8,235 nucleotides of DNA from Bacteroidota bacterium (GCA_006226555.1 SBGS01000155.1:1-8235), one strand, 5' to 3'; shown: positions 1-6,499, counted from the first letter of the stretch. Notes: generated by a model not told the origin, from the sequence alone. Made by a program: numbers and translations.

Positions 1-282
1 GAGAACATTCCGTGGTATCGCAGAATTATAACTGCCTACGAGGGACATACACTAACTGAACGTCCGGATGGTATATATATCGATGGAAAAAAAGCAGAAT
101 CGTACACATTTAAGATGAACTACTACTGGATGATGGGAGATAACCGTTATAACTCTGCCGATTCCAGGATGTGGGGATTTGTTCCGGAAGACCATATCGT
201 AGGTAAGGCTTCCATGGTGTGGTTCTCTAAGAGCCCGTACAAAGGAATACGTTGGGAAAGACTATTTACAATCATTGAATAA
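1..282 (+). CDS. lepB: Signal peptidase I, C-terminal part (5' end outside window)
   Basis: Reading frame 1 is open from the first base to the TAA at 280-282 and gives 93 residues, the C-terminal end of a type I signal peptidase. The diagnostic stretch is MMGDNRYNSADSR (from about position 130), which matches the conserved box E (GDN..NSxDSR) of the S26 family. It is followed by the usual GFVPEDHIVGKA segment found after this box. The enzyme is an inner-membrane serine/lysine protease that removes signal peptides from exported proteins on the periplasmic side. The catalytic Ser and Lys and the N-terminal membrane anchor lie upstream of the window and cannot be checked. The next gene starts on the base after the stop codon, so the two are almost certainly cotranscribed. 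Confidence 0.95.
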   Translation, partial: ENIPWYRRIITAYEGHTLTERPDGIYIDGKKAESYTFKMNYYWMMGDNRYNSADSRMWGFVPEDHIVGKASMVWFSKSPYKGIRWERLFTIIE

Positions 283-882
283 GTGATACCTGTTTTCCCT
301 ACTTCTTACTTTGGAAGCATCGCCTATTTCAGAGCAATAGTGAAATACAGTACGATTGCTTTAGAAGCTAAGGAACATTTTCCAAAACAAAGTTTACGCA
401 ATAGAACCCGGATCAATACTGCAAATGGATTAATTGATCTGAGTGTTCCGGTTCTAAAACCTTTCGGAAGTAAGTCTCCTACGGACACAATTCGTATGGA
501 TGACTCTAAGGACTGGCGAGCGAACCATTGGAAAAGCCTTTCTACAGCATATCAATCCGCTCCCTTCTTCGAACATTATGAGAGCGATATAAAAGACCTT
601 ATATTTTCGGATATTGAAAATCTTTTGGAATTCAATACGCATATCACCAAAGCGATATTAAGTTTAATAGATATTGAAATCAACTTTCAATTTACCACCG
701 AATTTGAGCTTTCACGCTTTAAAGAAAATGAGGCGATCGTTCATAAACACTTTGGAAATCAATCCGAAAGAGCACCTTATATACAGGTATTTAATGAAGC
801 AGACAGCTACACCCCTTCGCTTTCAATTCTCGACACAATCTTTTGTGAGGGTCCATTGGCACGAAATTTAATAGTTTCCTGA
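283..882 (+). CDS. WbqC-family protein
   Basis: This 199-residue protein matches the WbqC-like family. The N-terminal PTSYFGSIAYF, then HFPKQSLRNRTRI and NGLIDLSVPV, a middle DWRANHWKSLSTAYQSAPFF, and a C-terminal SLSILDTIFCEGP are all family landmarks in the expected order. The length is near full for the family. WbqC-type proteins are found in polysaccharide and O-antigen gene clusters, but their biochemical activity is not established, so no reaction is assigned. There is no signal peptide or membrane segment, so it should be cytoplasmic. The start chosen is GTG at 283, because the sequence matches the family from its second residue onward and the lepB stop codon ends at 282. This zero-base spacing suggests translational coupling to lepB. 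No polysaccharide genes are visible nearby. Confidence 0.88.
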   Translation: MIPVFPTSYFGSIAYFRAIVKYSTIALEAKEHFPKQSLRNRTRINTANGLIDLSVPVLKPFGSKSPTDTIRMDDSKDWRANHWKSLSTAYQSAPFFEHYESDIKDLIFSDIENLLEFNTHITKAILSLIDIEINFQFTTEFELSRFKENEAIVHKHFGNQSERAPYIQVFNEADSYTPSLSILDTIFCEGPLARNLIVS

Positions 883-918
883 TAACATTCGAATAACGTA
901 ACAACTTGAGTTAATTGC

Positions 919-926
919 TAACTTTA
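919..926 (+). promoter_or_regulatory. Possible -7 element before the exonuclease-fold gene
   Basis: TAACTTTA matches the Bacteroidota -7 consensus TAnnTTTG at all but the last base and lies 17 bases before the ATG at 944, in the 61-base gap after the WbqC gene. No TTTG or TTG was found at the expected distance upstream, so this is a weak call. Readthrough from lepB and the WbqC gene could serve the downstream genes instead. Confidence 0.2.
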
Positions 927-943
927 ATTTCAAATAGCATCGC

Positions 944-1906
944 ATGAGAACCATATATTTTCTTCTGATCTCTTTACTGACTATCACAGCTAACACGAGT
1001 TGCGCTCAAGATGGTTATGGAAAAATCGCATTTTATAATGTGGAGAATTTATTTGACACACTAGACACTCCTGATAAAGACGATGCTGAATTTCTTCCGG
1101 AAGGCAAGAATAATTGGAATTCCGCTAAATATTACGAAAAACTGGATCATGTTTCCAAGGTCTTCAATGAGCTTGGTCAACCGGTGATCATGGGATTTTG
1201 TGAAATTGAGAATCGTGCAGTCGTAAAAGATATTATTGTCAGAGCCGGTATTAATGACCGATATGCGATTGTGCATACAGAAAGTCTTGATCAAAGAGGA
1301 ATTGACAATGCAATGATCTATGATAGCACCATATTAAATCTGAAATCTTCAGGAATTATTCGATTTGATATGCCAAATGGTGACCGTCCTTCACGTGATA
1401 TTCTTTGGGCCAAATTTGATCTGAACGGAACTCCATTATTTGTAATGGTCAACCATTGGCCGAGCAGAAGTGGTGGTCAAGTTGAAAGTGAACCGAAAAG
1501 ATTAATTGCAGCGCAATCCGCCTCTAAGTTCATTGATTCTTTACTTCAGGACAATTCAAAGTGTAAGATCGTTTTCATGGGGGATCTGAATGACACTCCT
1601 GAAAACATTGCTCCTAAAATGATTTCAGGAAAACTTTCGCCGATGATCGTAGAAAGTTCAGGAGCGTTTTCAGGAACCCACAACTACCGTGGAGAATGGG
1701 ATATATTAGACCATATAATGGTTTCTAACGGTATGTTTAAAGGTTCCAGACTGAAGGTTAAAAAGAAATCAGGGAAGATTCATTCTCCTGATTTTTTACT
1801 AACGGAATACAAGGGAAATACGGTTCCTTTCAGAACATACGGAGGAGGAAATTACCTTGGAGGATATTCGGATCACTTACCTGTTTCAATTGCTATAAAA
1901 CTATGA
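944..1906 (+). CDS. Secreted endonuclease/exonuclease/phosphatase-fold protein
   Basis: This 320-residue protein has the metal-dependent endonuclease/exonuclease/phosphatase (EEP, DNase I-like) fold. Visible active-site motifs are FYNVENLFD (30-38), FCEIEN (85-90) with E87 as likely metal ligand, VNHWPS (169-174) with H171, FMGDLNDTP (211-219) with D214 and N216, and the closing YSDHLP (308-313) with D310 and H311. All key residues of the family appear to be present. The first 22 residues form a hydrophobic signal peptide ending in ANTSCAQ. C20 could be lipidated, but the residues before it are not a standard lipobox, so simple cleavage after AQ is equally possible. The substrate is unknown and could be nucleic acid, a phosphodiester or a phospholipid. 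The following small membrane gene overlaps the stop codon by ATGA. Confidence 0.9.
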   Translation: MRTIYFLLISLLTITANTSCAQDGYGKIAFYNVENLFDTLDTPDKDDAEFLPEGKNNWNSAKYYEKLDHVSKVFNELGQPVIMGFCEIENRAVVKDIIVRAGINDRYAIVHTESLDQRGIDNAMIYDSTILNLKSSGIIRFDMPNGDRPSRDILWAKFDLNGTPLFVMVNHWPSRSGGQVESEPKRLIAAQSASKFIDSLLQDNSKCKIVFMGDLNDTPENIAPKMISGKLSPMIVESSGAFSGTHNYRGEWDILDHIMVSNGMFKGSRLKVKKKSGKIHSPDFLLTEYKGNTVPFRTYGGGNYLGGYSDHLPVSIAIKL

Positions 1907-2064
1907 AGTTCAAATTAAGAAAATCATGGTATCTGGGATTTCTGGGAGTGCTAAGTGTCCTTGGAATAAAGGGGGTTGAGCATAATGACTGGATGGAAAT
2001 GATGTGGTTCCTTTGGATACTCTGGTTCATCCATTTCATTCCTGTCCGAGACCGACAGAACTGA
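1903..2064 (+). CDS. Small 53-residue membrane protein, translationally coupled
   Basis: The ATG at 1903 overlaps the preceding stop codon as ATGA, and the frame stays open to TGA at 2062-2064. The product is 53 residues: a basic start (MKFKLRK), a glycine/leucine-rich hydrophobic segment at about 10-22 (YLGFLGVLSVLGI), a short polar turn (about 23-30, with E26, H27, N28, D29), a tryptophan-rich hydrophobic segment at about 31-47 (MEMMWFLWILWFIHFIP) and a charged tail (VRDRQN). This predicts a two-helix hairpin in the inner membrane with both ends cytoplasmic. The start, the coupling and the protein-like layout argue for a real gene. The GFLG pattern is faintly like small DUF3796-type membrane proteins, but I do not claim that family. 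Its last nine codons and stop overlap the convergent gene. Function is unknown. Confidence 0.68.
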   Translation: MKFKLRKSWYLGFLGVLSVLGIKGVEHNDWMEMMWFLWILWFIHFIPVRDRQN

Positions 2065-3421
2065 CATTATTCTTCGGATGAACCTCTGATTCTCCGAACG
2101 AATAAGGAAGCTTTTCCTTGTACAAATACTTCTTCTGAATAGACTCGAAAGGTCTAAACACATAATACACTTCGTTATTGTACACCTGGATCTTTGAGAT
2201 ATAACGGTTCTTAAGCTTTACTTGTTCCGAAATTTCTCCTGACCTCAGATCAATTCTTCCGATAAAGGTATAACCATGTCTATCGTACAGTGCGTACACT
2301 TCTCCGGTTATTCGATCTTGTAGCAAATGAGAATCCCAACCTGTTTGCTTCGCTCTGTAGTGATGATAGATCGGAATGCTGTCCAGACTTTCTCCACGTG
2401 CATCCATAACATATAAGAAGTCTTTGTAGTAATCGAATATAAACAGGCTATCATTTCGGTGAAATAACGGCGCGTAAAGTTCTTTGTAGTACGGTGATTG
2501 TGTAAAATAATTCGCTCCTACCCAAATTTCCGCATCAACACCAGTTTCCATTTCCTTCGTTCTAGCCCAAAGCTTAGTTCTCACGTCGACCCATTTATAT
2601 TCTGACCTGTACAGCTCCATCATTAATTCATCCTCTATGCTTAACAGTTTGCAGTATGCTGAGTCAAGCTGATCAAACGAAAAATAGTCGAAGGCAGGAT
2701 AATCAGGATTGAAGTTAGAAAAGTACAGCTTGCTATGATTCGTATCGATTATTGGAGCCAGATATTTCAGAAAGTACTCCTTCGGTAAATTCGATATCTC
2801 GATGCGCTTCCCGGTTGGATGAATACCAAAAACATTTGTTTCACACACCACATGTACATTTCCCCTGAAATCATGCACAAGCTCCTGTGCAACATCCGGT
2901 ACTTGAAATGAATGGAGCACTTTCGTTCCATCAAACAACAATAGTTCACTCCCCTTCTTCAACCTTTTAGGATAGGTCAGCAAGATCACATCTCCATTTT
3001 GTGTCAATTCAAAATCTTCCACATGCAAACGTTGCGAAGAATATACTATAGTTGGTACACCAGGAGCTGCTACGACGACATCATCAAGATTCAGTGAGCG
3101 TATGAAATGCATTTTCATCAGAACGAAAACGCTATCTCGTTTTAAATCTTTCTCTGCTATCCTCCTTTCCTGTGATTCCATTTCAGGGTTAGAACAGAAA
3201 ATCTGTACATCTCCTTCTTTGCTCACCTTAAAAATTGCCTTTCCCTCCGAATTCGAGCGTAAAAACGAAAGGTCACCCCTCTGTTGTACACTTACGCTCA
3301 CATTTTTAAGTTCTTCTCCTTGCTTATCATCAACAATACTGATAACGAGCACTGTAGAATCCTGCTGTGCATTCATTGAATAGACGAACAAGAAAAATAA
3401 TATGGTTAAAAGCAATCTCAT
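2036..3421 (-). CDS. Exported protein with N-terminal carboxypeptidase-regulatory-like domain, function unknown
   Basis: This 461-residue protein begins with a signal peptide (MRLLLTILFFLFVYSMNA, likely cut before QQ at 19-20). Residues 25-104 look like the beta-sandwich common in Bacteroidota exported proteins (carboxypeptidase-regulatory-like): a VLVISIVDDKQGEEL opening, then SNSEGKAIFKV. Residues 110-435 are rich in short beta strands with repeated patterns such as LLLFDG, SLFIFDYYKDFLYVMD and GEVYALYDRHG, which suggests a beta-propeller-like fold. I see no catalytic motif, no lipobox and no C-terminal sorting domain. A role as a periplasmic or outer-membrane-associated scaffold is inference only. 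The gene is separated from mdh by a terminator, so it probably has its own promoter. Its last 29 bases overlap the convergent small membrane-protein gene. Confidence 0.82.
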   Translation of the reverse strand: MRLLLTILFFLFVYSMNAQQDSTVLVISIVDDKQGEELKNVSVSVQQRGDLSFLRSNSEGKAIFKVSKEGDVQIFCSNPEMESQERRIAEKDLKRDSVFVLMKMHFIRSLNLDDVVVAAPGVPTIVYSSQRLHVEDFELTQNGDVILLTYPKRLKKGSELLLFDGTKVLHSFQVPDVAQELVHDFRGNVHVVCETNVFGIHPTGKRIEISNLPKEYFLKYLAPIIDTNHSKLYFSNFNPDYPAFDYFSFDQLDSAYCKLLSIEDELMMELYRSEYKWVDVRTKLWARTKEMETGVDAEIWVGANYFTQSPYYKELYAPLFHRNDSLFIFDYYKDFLYVMDARGESLDSIPIYHHYRAKQTGWDSHLLQDRITGEVYALYDRHGYTFIGRIDLRSGEISEQVKLKNRYISKIQVYNNEVYYVFRPFESIQKKYLYKEKLPYSFGESEVHPKNNVSSVGLGQE

Positions 3422-3452
3422 ATTTTAAAGATGCAAATGCAATTTGAATTCC

Positions 3453-3482
3453 ACAAAAAAAGGCTCCCGAATGAGAGCCTTT
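3453..3482 (-). terminator. Intrinsic terminator of mdh
   Basis: Read on the minus strand, an 8-bp perfect stem AAAGGCTC / GAGCCTTT (3475-3482 with 3459-3466, 8-base loop) is followed by a run of T. It begins 20 bases after the mdh stop codon, the expected place. It lies upstream of the 461-residue exported protein gene on the same strand and therefore separates the two transcription units. Confidence 0.85.
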
Positions 3483-3501
3483 CATATATTTTAAGTAACT
3501 A

Positions 3502-4440
3502 TTAAGCTACAACACCCATGTTGTCAAGAACATTCATCACGTTCTTAACTGCTTCTGCTGAATCCTTCAAAAGTGCTTTCTCGTCTTCATTCAGATCAAG
3601 TTCAATGATCTTTTCGATTCCGTTTTTACCAAGAACAACCGGAACTCCTAAATAGATATCTTTCATTCCATACTCTCCTTGTAACCAAGCACAAACTGGG
3701 AAGATACGTTTTTGATCGCGAACGATTGCTTCTACCATTTGAGCAGCTGCTGCACCCGGAGCATACCAAGCTGAAGTACCCAATAGTTTAACGATCTCAC
3801 CTCCACCGAACTTCGTTCTCTCGATGATCTCATTCAATTTAGATTCTTCGATAAGCTCAGTAACAGGAATACCACCTACTGTTGTATAACGTGGAAGTGG
3901 AACCATTGTATCTCCGTGACCACCCATCAATACTGCCTGAATATCTTTTGGAGAAACATTCAATTCCATAGCCAGGAATGAACGGTAACGAGCAGTATCT
4001 AAAACTCCTGCCATACCAAATACGCGGCTAGAATCAACTTTTGCAGTCAAATAAGCACAGTATGTCATTACGTCAAGAGGATTGGAAACAATAATGATCT
4101 TAGCTTCAGGAGAATACTTGATCACATTTTCTGTTACCATTTTTACAATCCCTGCATTTGTAGCGATAAGATCATCGCGAGACATTCCAGGTTTTCTTGG
4201 AAGTCCAGAAGTAATTACAACAACATCAGAATCAGCTGTCATTGTATAATCATTTGTAGAACCAATAGTTCTAGAATCATAAAGGTTAATTGGAGAAGTT
4301 TCCCAAATATCCAATGCTTTACCTTCTGCTACTCCTTCTTTAATGTCAAGAAGTACGATCTCATTTGCAATTTCTCTTTTCGCAAGAACGTCTGCACAAG
4401 TTGCTCCAACGTTTCCAGCACCTACTACTGTTACTTTCAT
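3502..4440 (-). CDS. mdh: Malate dehydrogenase (NAD-dependent, LDH-like type)
   Basis: This 312-residue enzyme interconverts malate and oxaloacetate with NAD in the TCA cycle, in the cytoplasm. The Rossmann motif is GAGNVG (7-12), with D32 at the end of the second strand, as expected for NAD rather than NADP. Substrate-binding residues R82 and R88 lie in the loop GLPRKPGMSR (79-88). R82 at the specificity position indicates malate rather than lactate. N120 is in VSNPLDVMT, the catalytic pair is D148 (in GVLDTARYR, with substrate-binding R151) and H175 (in GGHGDTMVP). Length and motif order match the LDH-like bacterial MDH group. The ATG at 4440 directly precedes KVTVVGAGNVG, as in homologues, with an A-rich leader and no Shine-Dalgarno. 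A terminator follows, and the gene is transcribed divergently from the sigma operon. Confidence 0.97.
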   Translation of the reverse strand: MKVTVVGAGNVGATCADVLAKREIANEIVLLDIKEGVAEGKALDIWETSPINLYDSRTIGSTNDYTMTADSDVVVITSGLPRKPGMSRDDLIATNAGIVKMVTENVIKYSPEAKIIIVSNPLDVMTYCAYLTAKVDSSRVFGMAGVLDTARYRSFLAMELNVSPKDIQAVLMGGHGDTMVPLPRYTTVGGIPVTELIEESKLNEIIERTKFGGGEIVKLLGTSAWYAPGAAAAQMVEAIVRDQKRIFPVCAWLQGEYGMKDIYLGVPVVLGKNGIEKIIELDLNEDEKALLKDSAEAVKNVMNVLDNMGVVA

Positions 4441-4466
4441 TTTATTTTAATGTTTAGATGAACTTT

Positions 4467-4496
4467 TTTGGCTCGTCTACGAAATTAATACAATTG
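4467..4496 (+). promoter_or_regulatory. Candidate Bacteroidota-type promoter for the sigma operon
   Basis: TTTG (4467-4470) and TACAATTG (4489-4496) are separated by 18 bases and match the Bacteroidota -33 TTTG / -7 TAnnTTTG pattern with one mismatch in the -7 element. Transcription would start near 4502 and leave a leader of about 100 bases before the GTG at 4601. This is a sequence match only. An ECF-type autoregulated promoter could use other sequences. Confidence 0.35.
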
Positions 4497-4499
4497 ATA

Positions 4500-4540
4500 T
4501 ATTTACCTGACAATTAGGACGCTTTTTTTAGAGGTAAATA
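4500..4540. repeat. 9-bp perfect inverted repeat in the mdh / sigma divergent region
   Basis: TATTTACCT (4500-4508) and AGGTAAATA (4532-4540) are perfect inverted copies with a 23-base spacer. Their centres are 32 bp apart, close to three helical turns, so two copies of a regulator could bind on the same face of the DNA. If transcription starts near 4502, the repeat could instead form a stem in the 5' leader of the sigma mRNA. There is no T-run after it, so it is not a terminator. Confidence 0.5.
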
Positions 4541-4600
4541 CATAATTCACAGAAAAAGGCAACCCAATAAACAACTACTCGTCTTACCAAAGAATTAACA

Positions 4601-5176
4601 GTGGAGAATAAAGAGCAATTATCGATCCTGATAAAGGGCTGCCTGAAGAACAAAAGACGTTCACAGGAAGAACTCTTTAGGATGTATTACGGTAAAATGC
4701 TTGCTGTTTGTCTAAGGTATATCCAAGATAGAGATTCAGCAGAAGAAGTTCTTCAGGAAGGATTCATTAAGATCTTTGACAAGTTAGAAGCGTTCGATTA
4801 CAAAGGTTCTTTTGAAGGCTGGATGAGAAGGATCATGGCAAATACGGCCATTGATTTGATAAGAAGGCATAAAAAAGATCCGATGCTAACGGATAATGAT
4901 GAGGACTTTAAGTTAGGTTCCGTAAATCCATCCATCGAACGTGAAGAAGAAGAATTCACAGCGATCAAAGCAGAAATGGCACTGGAAGCTATTCAGGAAT
5001 TAAGTCCGGCGTACAGAGCCGTATTCAACTTGTATGTGATCGAAGAGTACACACACAAGGAAATTGCTGAGATCTTGAATATCAGTGAAGGAACTTCGAA
5101 GTCTAACCTGGCGAAGGCAAAACAGAATCTTCAAAAGATTTTGATTGATAGATTTAAGAATATCGACGAGAAATGA
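4601..5176 (+). CDS. ECF-type RNA polymerase sigma factor (sigma-70 family)
   Basis: This 191-residue protein has only sigma regions 2 and 4, the layout of an extracytoplasmic-function sigma factor. Region 2 spans about 21-91: EELFRMYY, then RDSAEEVLQEGFIKIFDKL, the core-binding and -10 recognition part, and FEGWMRRIMANTAIDLIRR. Region 4 spans about 125-178: ALEAIQELSPAYRAVFNLYV, then the helix-turn-helix YTHKEIAEILNISEGTSKS for -35 recognition. The acidic linker between them (about 96-120) is typical. The start is GTG at 4601: the frame is open upstream to a stop at 4568-4570 but contains no ATG, GTG or TTG before 4601. The next gene overlaps its stop by ATGA, so the products are likely made in a fixed ratio. 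The regulon cannot be read from this window. Confidence 0.95.
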   Translation: MENKEQLSILIKGCLKNKRRSQEELFRMYYGKMLAVCLRYIQDRDSAEEVLQEGFIKIFDKLEAFDYKGSFEGWMRRIMANTAIDLIRRHKKDPMLTDNDEDFKLGSVNPSIEREEEEFTAIKAEMALEAIQELSPAYRAVFNLYVIEEYTHKEIAEILNISEGTSKSNLAKAKQNLQKILIDRFKNIDEK

Positions 5177-6453
5177 AAGATAACTTTGAAAAACAGATCA
5201 AAGAAAGCATCGAGAAGCTGGAGTACAGCTACGATCCAAAAGCTTGGGACGCGATGCGCAAACGTCTTGACACTGTAAAACCGGTGTCTAAACTTCCATT
5301 GTATCTGGCTATTGGTGGTGCTGCTGTTGTAACAACAGTCGTTATTGCATATAACCTAATAGGAAACAAGAATATTGAGTCCTCTACTCCTAGCAGCAAC
5401 GAAAACGTTGAGCTGGTTAACGTTGAAAGACCTGACGGAAATAAGAATACGATAGAGAACAAAAAGGCTAACCAAAATACGATCAATGACGTGTCGTTTG
5501 ATAATGGCAACGATGTCACAAACAACGTTATTGACAATGGTAGCGAAACTCAGGGAGCTAATAATACGAATAGCTCAGTGATTCCAAACGAAACAAGTAG
5601 CACAACCAATAATACAACAGCTACAAATGGAACATCCAATACAAATTCAACTGGAACAACACCTGTAAGTGAAAGAGTTGTTGCTCCAAAACTATTCTCA
5701 GAGCTTTGTGAAGGGGAAACAAAGAACATTTACAACGAGAATAATGTAGATCTATACATCATCGCTCCAAATGGAGACGAAATAAAGTGTCCTGCTAAGA
5801 CGAAGACAGCATTCACAGCAAAAATGGCTGGAAAGCACTCATGTGGTTATTATCAAAATGGAACATTTACAGAGTTGTCTTCATTTATAGGAGAAGAAAA
5901 ACCTCATGCTGAAATTGAAGTCTTATCTTCTGATGAAAAGTATGATGCGAGAGGTCTTCCTGTAACGACACTTTATACAAATGATCTAGGTTCAAATTAT
6001 TCATGGAATGTTGAAGGTGTGAAATTGAACGGCAAAGAAGTTAATGTTCACTTATTCAAGAAAGGAAGCCACACAGCAAAACTAACGATCACCGGCGCGA
6101 ATGGATGTATTACTTCTACTTCCAGAAAGATTATGGTTGATGAGAGCTACAACCTGATCGCTATGAACAGCTTTGTTCCTAACGACGCAGATCCTGCAGT
6201 GAATACATTTATGCCTTATGGTTTAAAACTGAGAAATACCTCTTTCACATTGATCATCATCGATCCAAAAGATGGTCATGTGGTATATGAAACTTCTGAT
6301 GCAAGTAACGGTTGGGATGGAATTGATCGTCAAACAGGACAATTGGTACCATTCGAAAGTGCATACATCTGGAAAGTGGTTCTTGATAACCCTGAACCGA
6401 ATGAAAGTCCCGAATATGCAGGCACTGTTATTCCGATTGCAAGAAGACGATAA
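5173..6453 (+). CDS. Membrane-anchored putative anti-sigma protein with adhesin-like periplasmic part and CHU_C-like C-terminus
   Basis: This 426-residue protein is coupled to the sigma gene by ATGA. Residues 1-40 (FEKQIKESIEKLEYSYDPKAW) match the short cytoplasmic segment common in Bacteroidota sigma-linked membrane proteins. Residues 41-63 form one membrane helix, giving N-in, C-out topology. Residues 66-165 are a low-complexity N/T/S-rich linker. Residues 174-240 (SELCEGETKNI, as in Bacteroidota adhesin Ig-like modules) and 245-325 (PKD-like, ending GANGCITSTSRKIMV) look like beta-sandwich modules. Residues 328-426 resemble the gliding-motility-associated type B C-terminal domain (CHU_C): SFVPNDADPAVNTFMP, VVYETSDASNGWDG and a closing YAGTVIPIARRR. 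All four cysteines (179, 206, 224, 312) are on the periplasmic side. A role as anti-sigma factor is inferred from position and topology. No classical zinc anti-sigma motif is present. Confidence 0.8.
   Translation: MKDNFEKQIKESIEKLEYSYDPKAWDAMRKRLDTVKPVSKLPLYLAIGGAAVVTTVVIAYNLIGNKNIESSTPSSNENVELVNVERPDGNKNTIENKKANQNTINDVSFDNGNDVTNNVIDNGSETQGANNTNSSVIPNETSSTTNNTTATNGTSNTNSTGTTPVSERVVAPKLFSELCEGETKNIYNENNVDLYIIAPNGDEIKCPAKTKTAFTAKMAGKHSCGYYQNGTFTELSSFIGEEKPHAEIEVLSSDEKYDARGLPVTTLYTNDLGSNYSWNVEGVKLNGKEVNVHLFKKGSHTAKLTITGANGCITSTSRKIMVDESYNLIAMNSFVPNDADPAVNTFMPYGLKLRNTSFTLIIIDPKDGHVVYETSDASNGWDGIDRQTGQLVPFESAYIWKVVLDNPEPNESPEYAGTVIPIARRR
5368..5667 (+). other. N/T/S-rich low-complexity linker in the putative anti-sigma protein
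   Basis: Codons 66-165 of the membrane protein encode mostly Asn, Thr and Ser with few hydrophobic residues (for example TSSTTNNTTATNGTSNT). It should be an extended, flexible periplasmic stalk of about 100 residues between the membrane helix and the folded modules. The DNA shows repeated aca/aat-type codons without an exact tandem repeat unit. Confidence 0.75.
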
Positions 6454-6471
6454 CTACACTACTTAGATAAT

Positions 6472-6499
6472 AAAGGGGGGATCATATCTCCCCTTTTTT
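6472..6499 (+). terminator. Intrinsic terminator of the sigma operon, overlapping the convergent gene end
   Basis: An 11-bp stem AAAGGGGGGAT / ATCTCCCCTTT (6472-6482 with 6486-6496, one G-T wobble, loop CAT) is followed by TTT on the plus strand, giving six T in a row at 6494-6499. It lies 18 bases after the stop codon at 6451-6453. On the minus strand the trailing T-run is weaker (TTTATTAT), so it may work in both directions but best for the plus strand. The stop codon of the convergent GSCFA gene (6482-6484) falls at the hairpin tip. Confidence 0.88.

Noticed and set aside
2042..2058. CTGTC / GACAG hairpin in the convergent overlap
   Set aside because: Only five base pairs with a seven-base loop and no T-run on either side; it is too weak for a terminator.
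2073..2098. TTCGGA / TCCGAA inverted repeat near the end of the exported-protein gene
   Set aside because: Six base pairs with a 14-base loop within coding sequence and no T-run; likely chance.
3102..3383. 93-residue plus-strand open frame inside the exported-protein gene
   Set aside because: It lies fully antisense to a well-supported signal-peptide protein and has a biased Ser/Thr/Leu composition typical of a shadow frame.
4480..4513. Promoter-like TAATTTCG with an upstream TTG on the minus strand before mdh
   Set aside because: The 23-base spacing is too long for the Bacteroidota -33/-7 pattern and the -7 element has a mismatch, so it is not listed as a feature.
5229..5537. 102-residue open frame on the minus strand inside the putative anti-sigma gene
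   Set aside because: It is antisense to the low-complexity linker, has a composition that simply mirrors it, and shows no recognisable motif.
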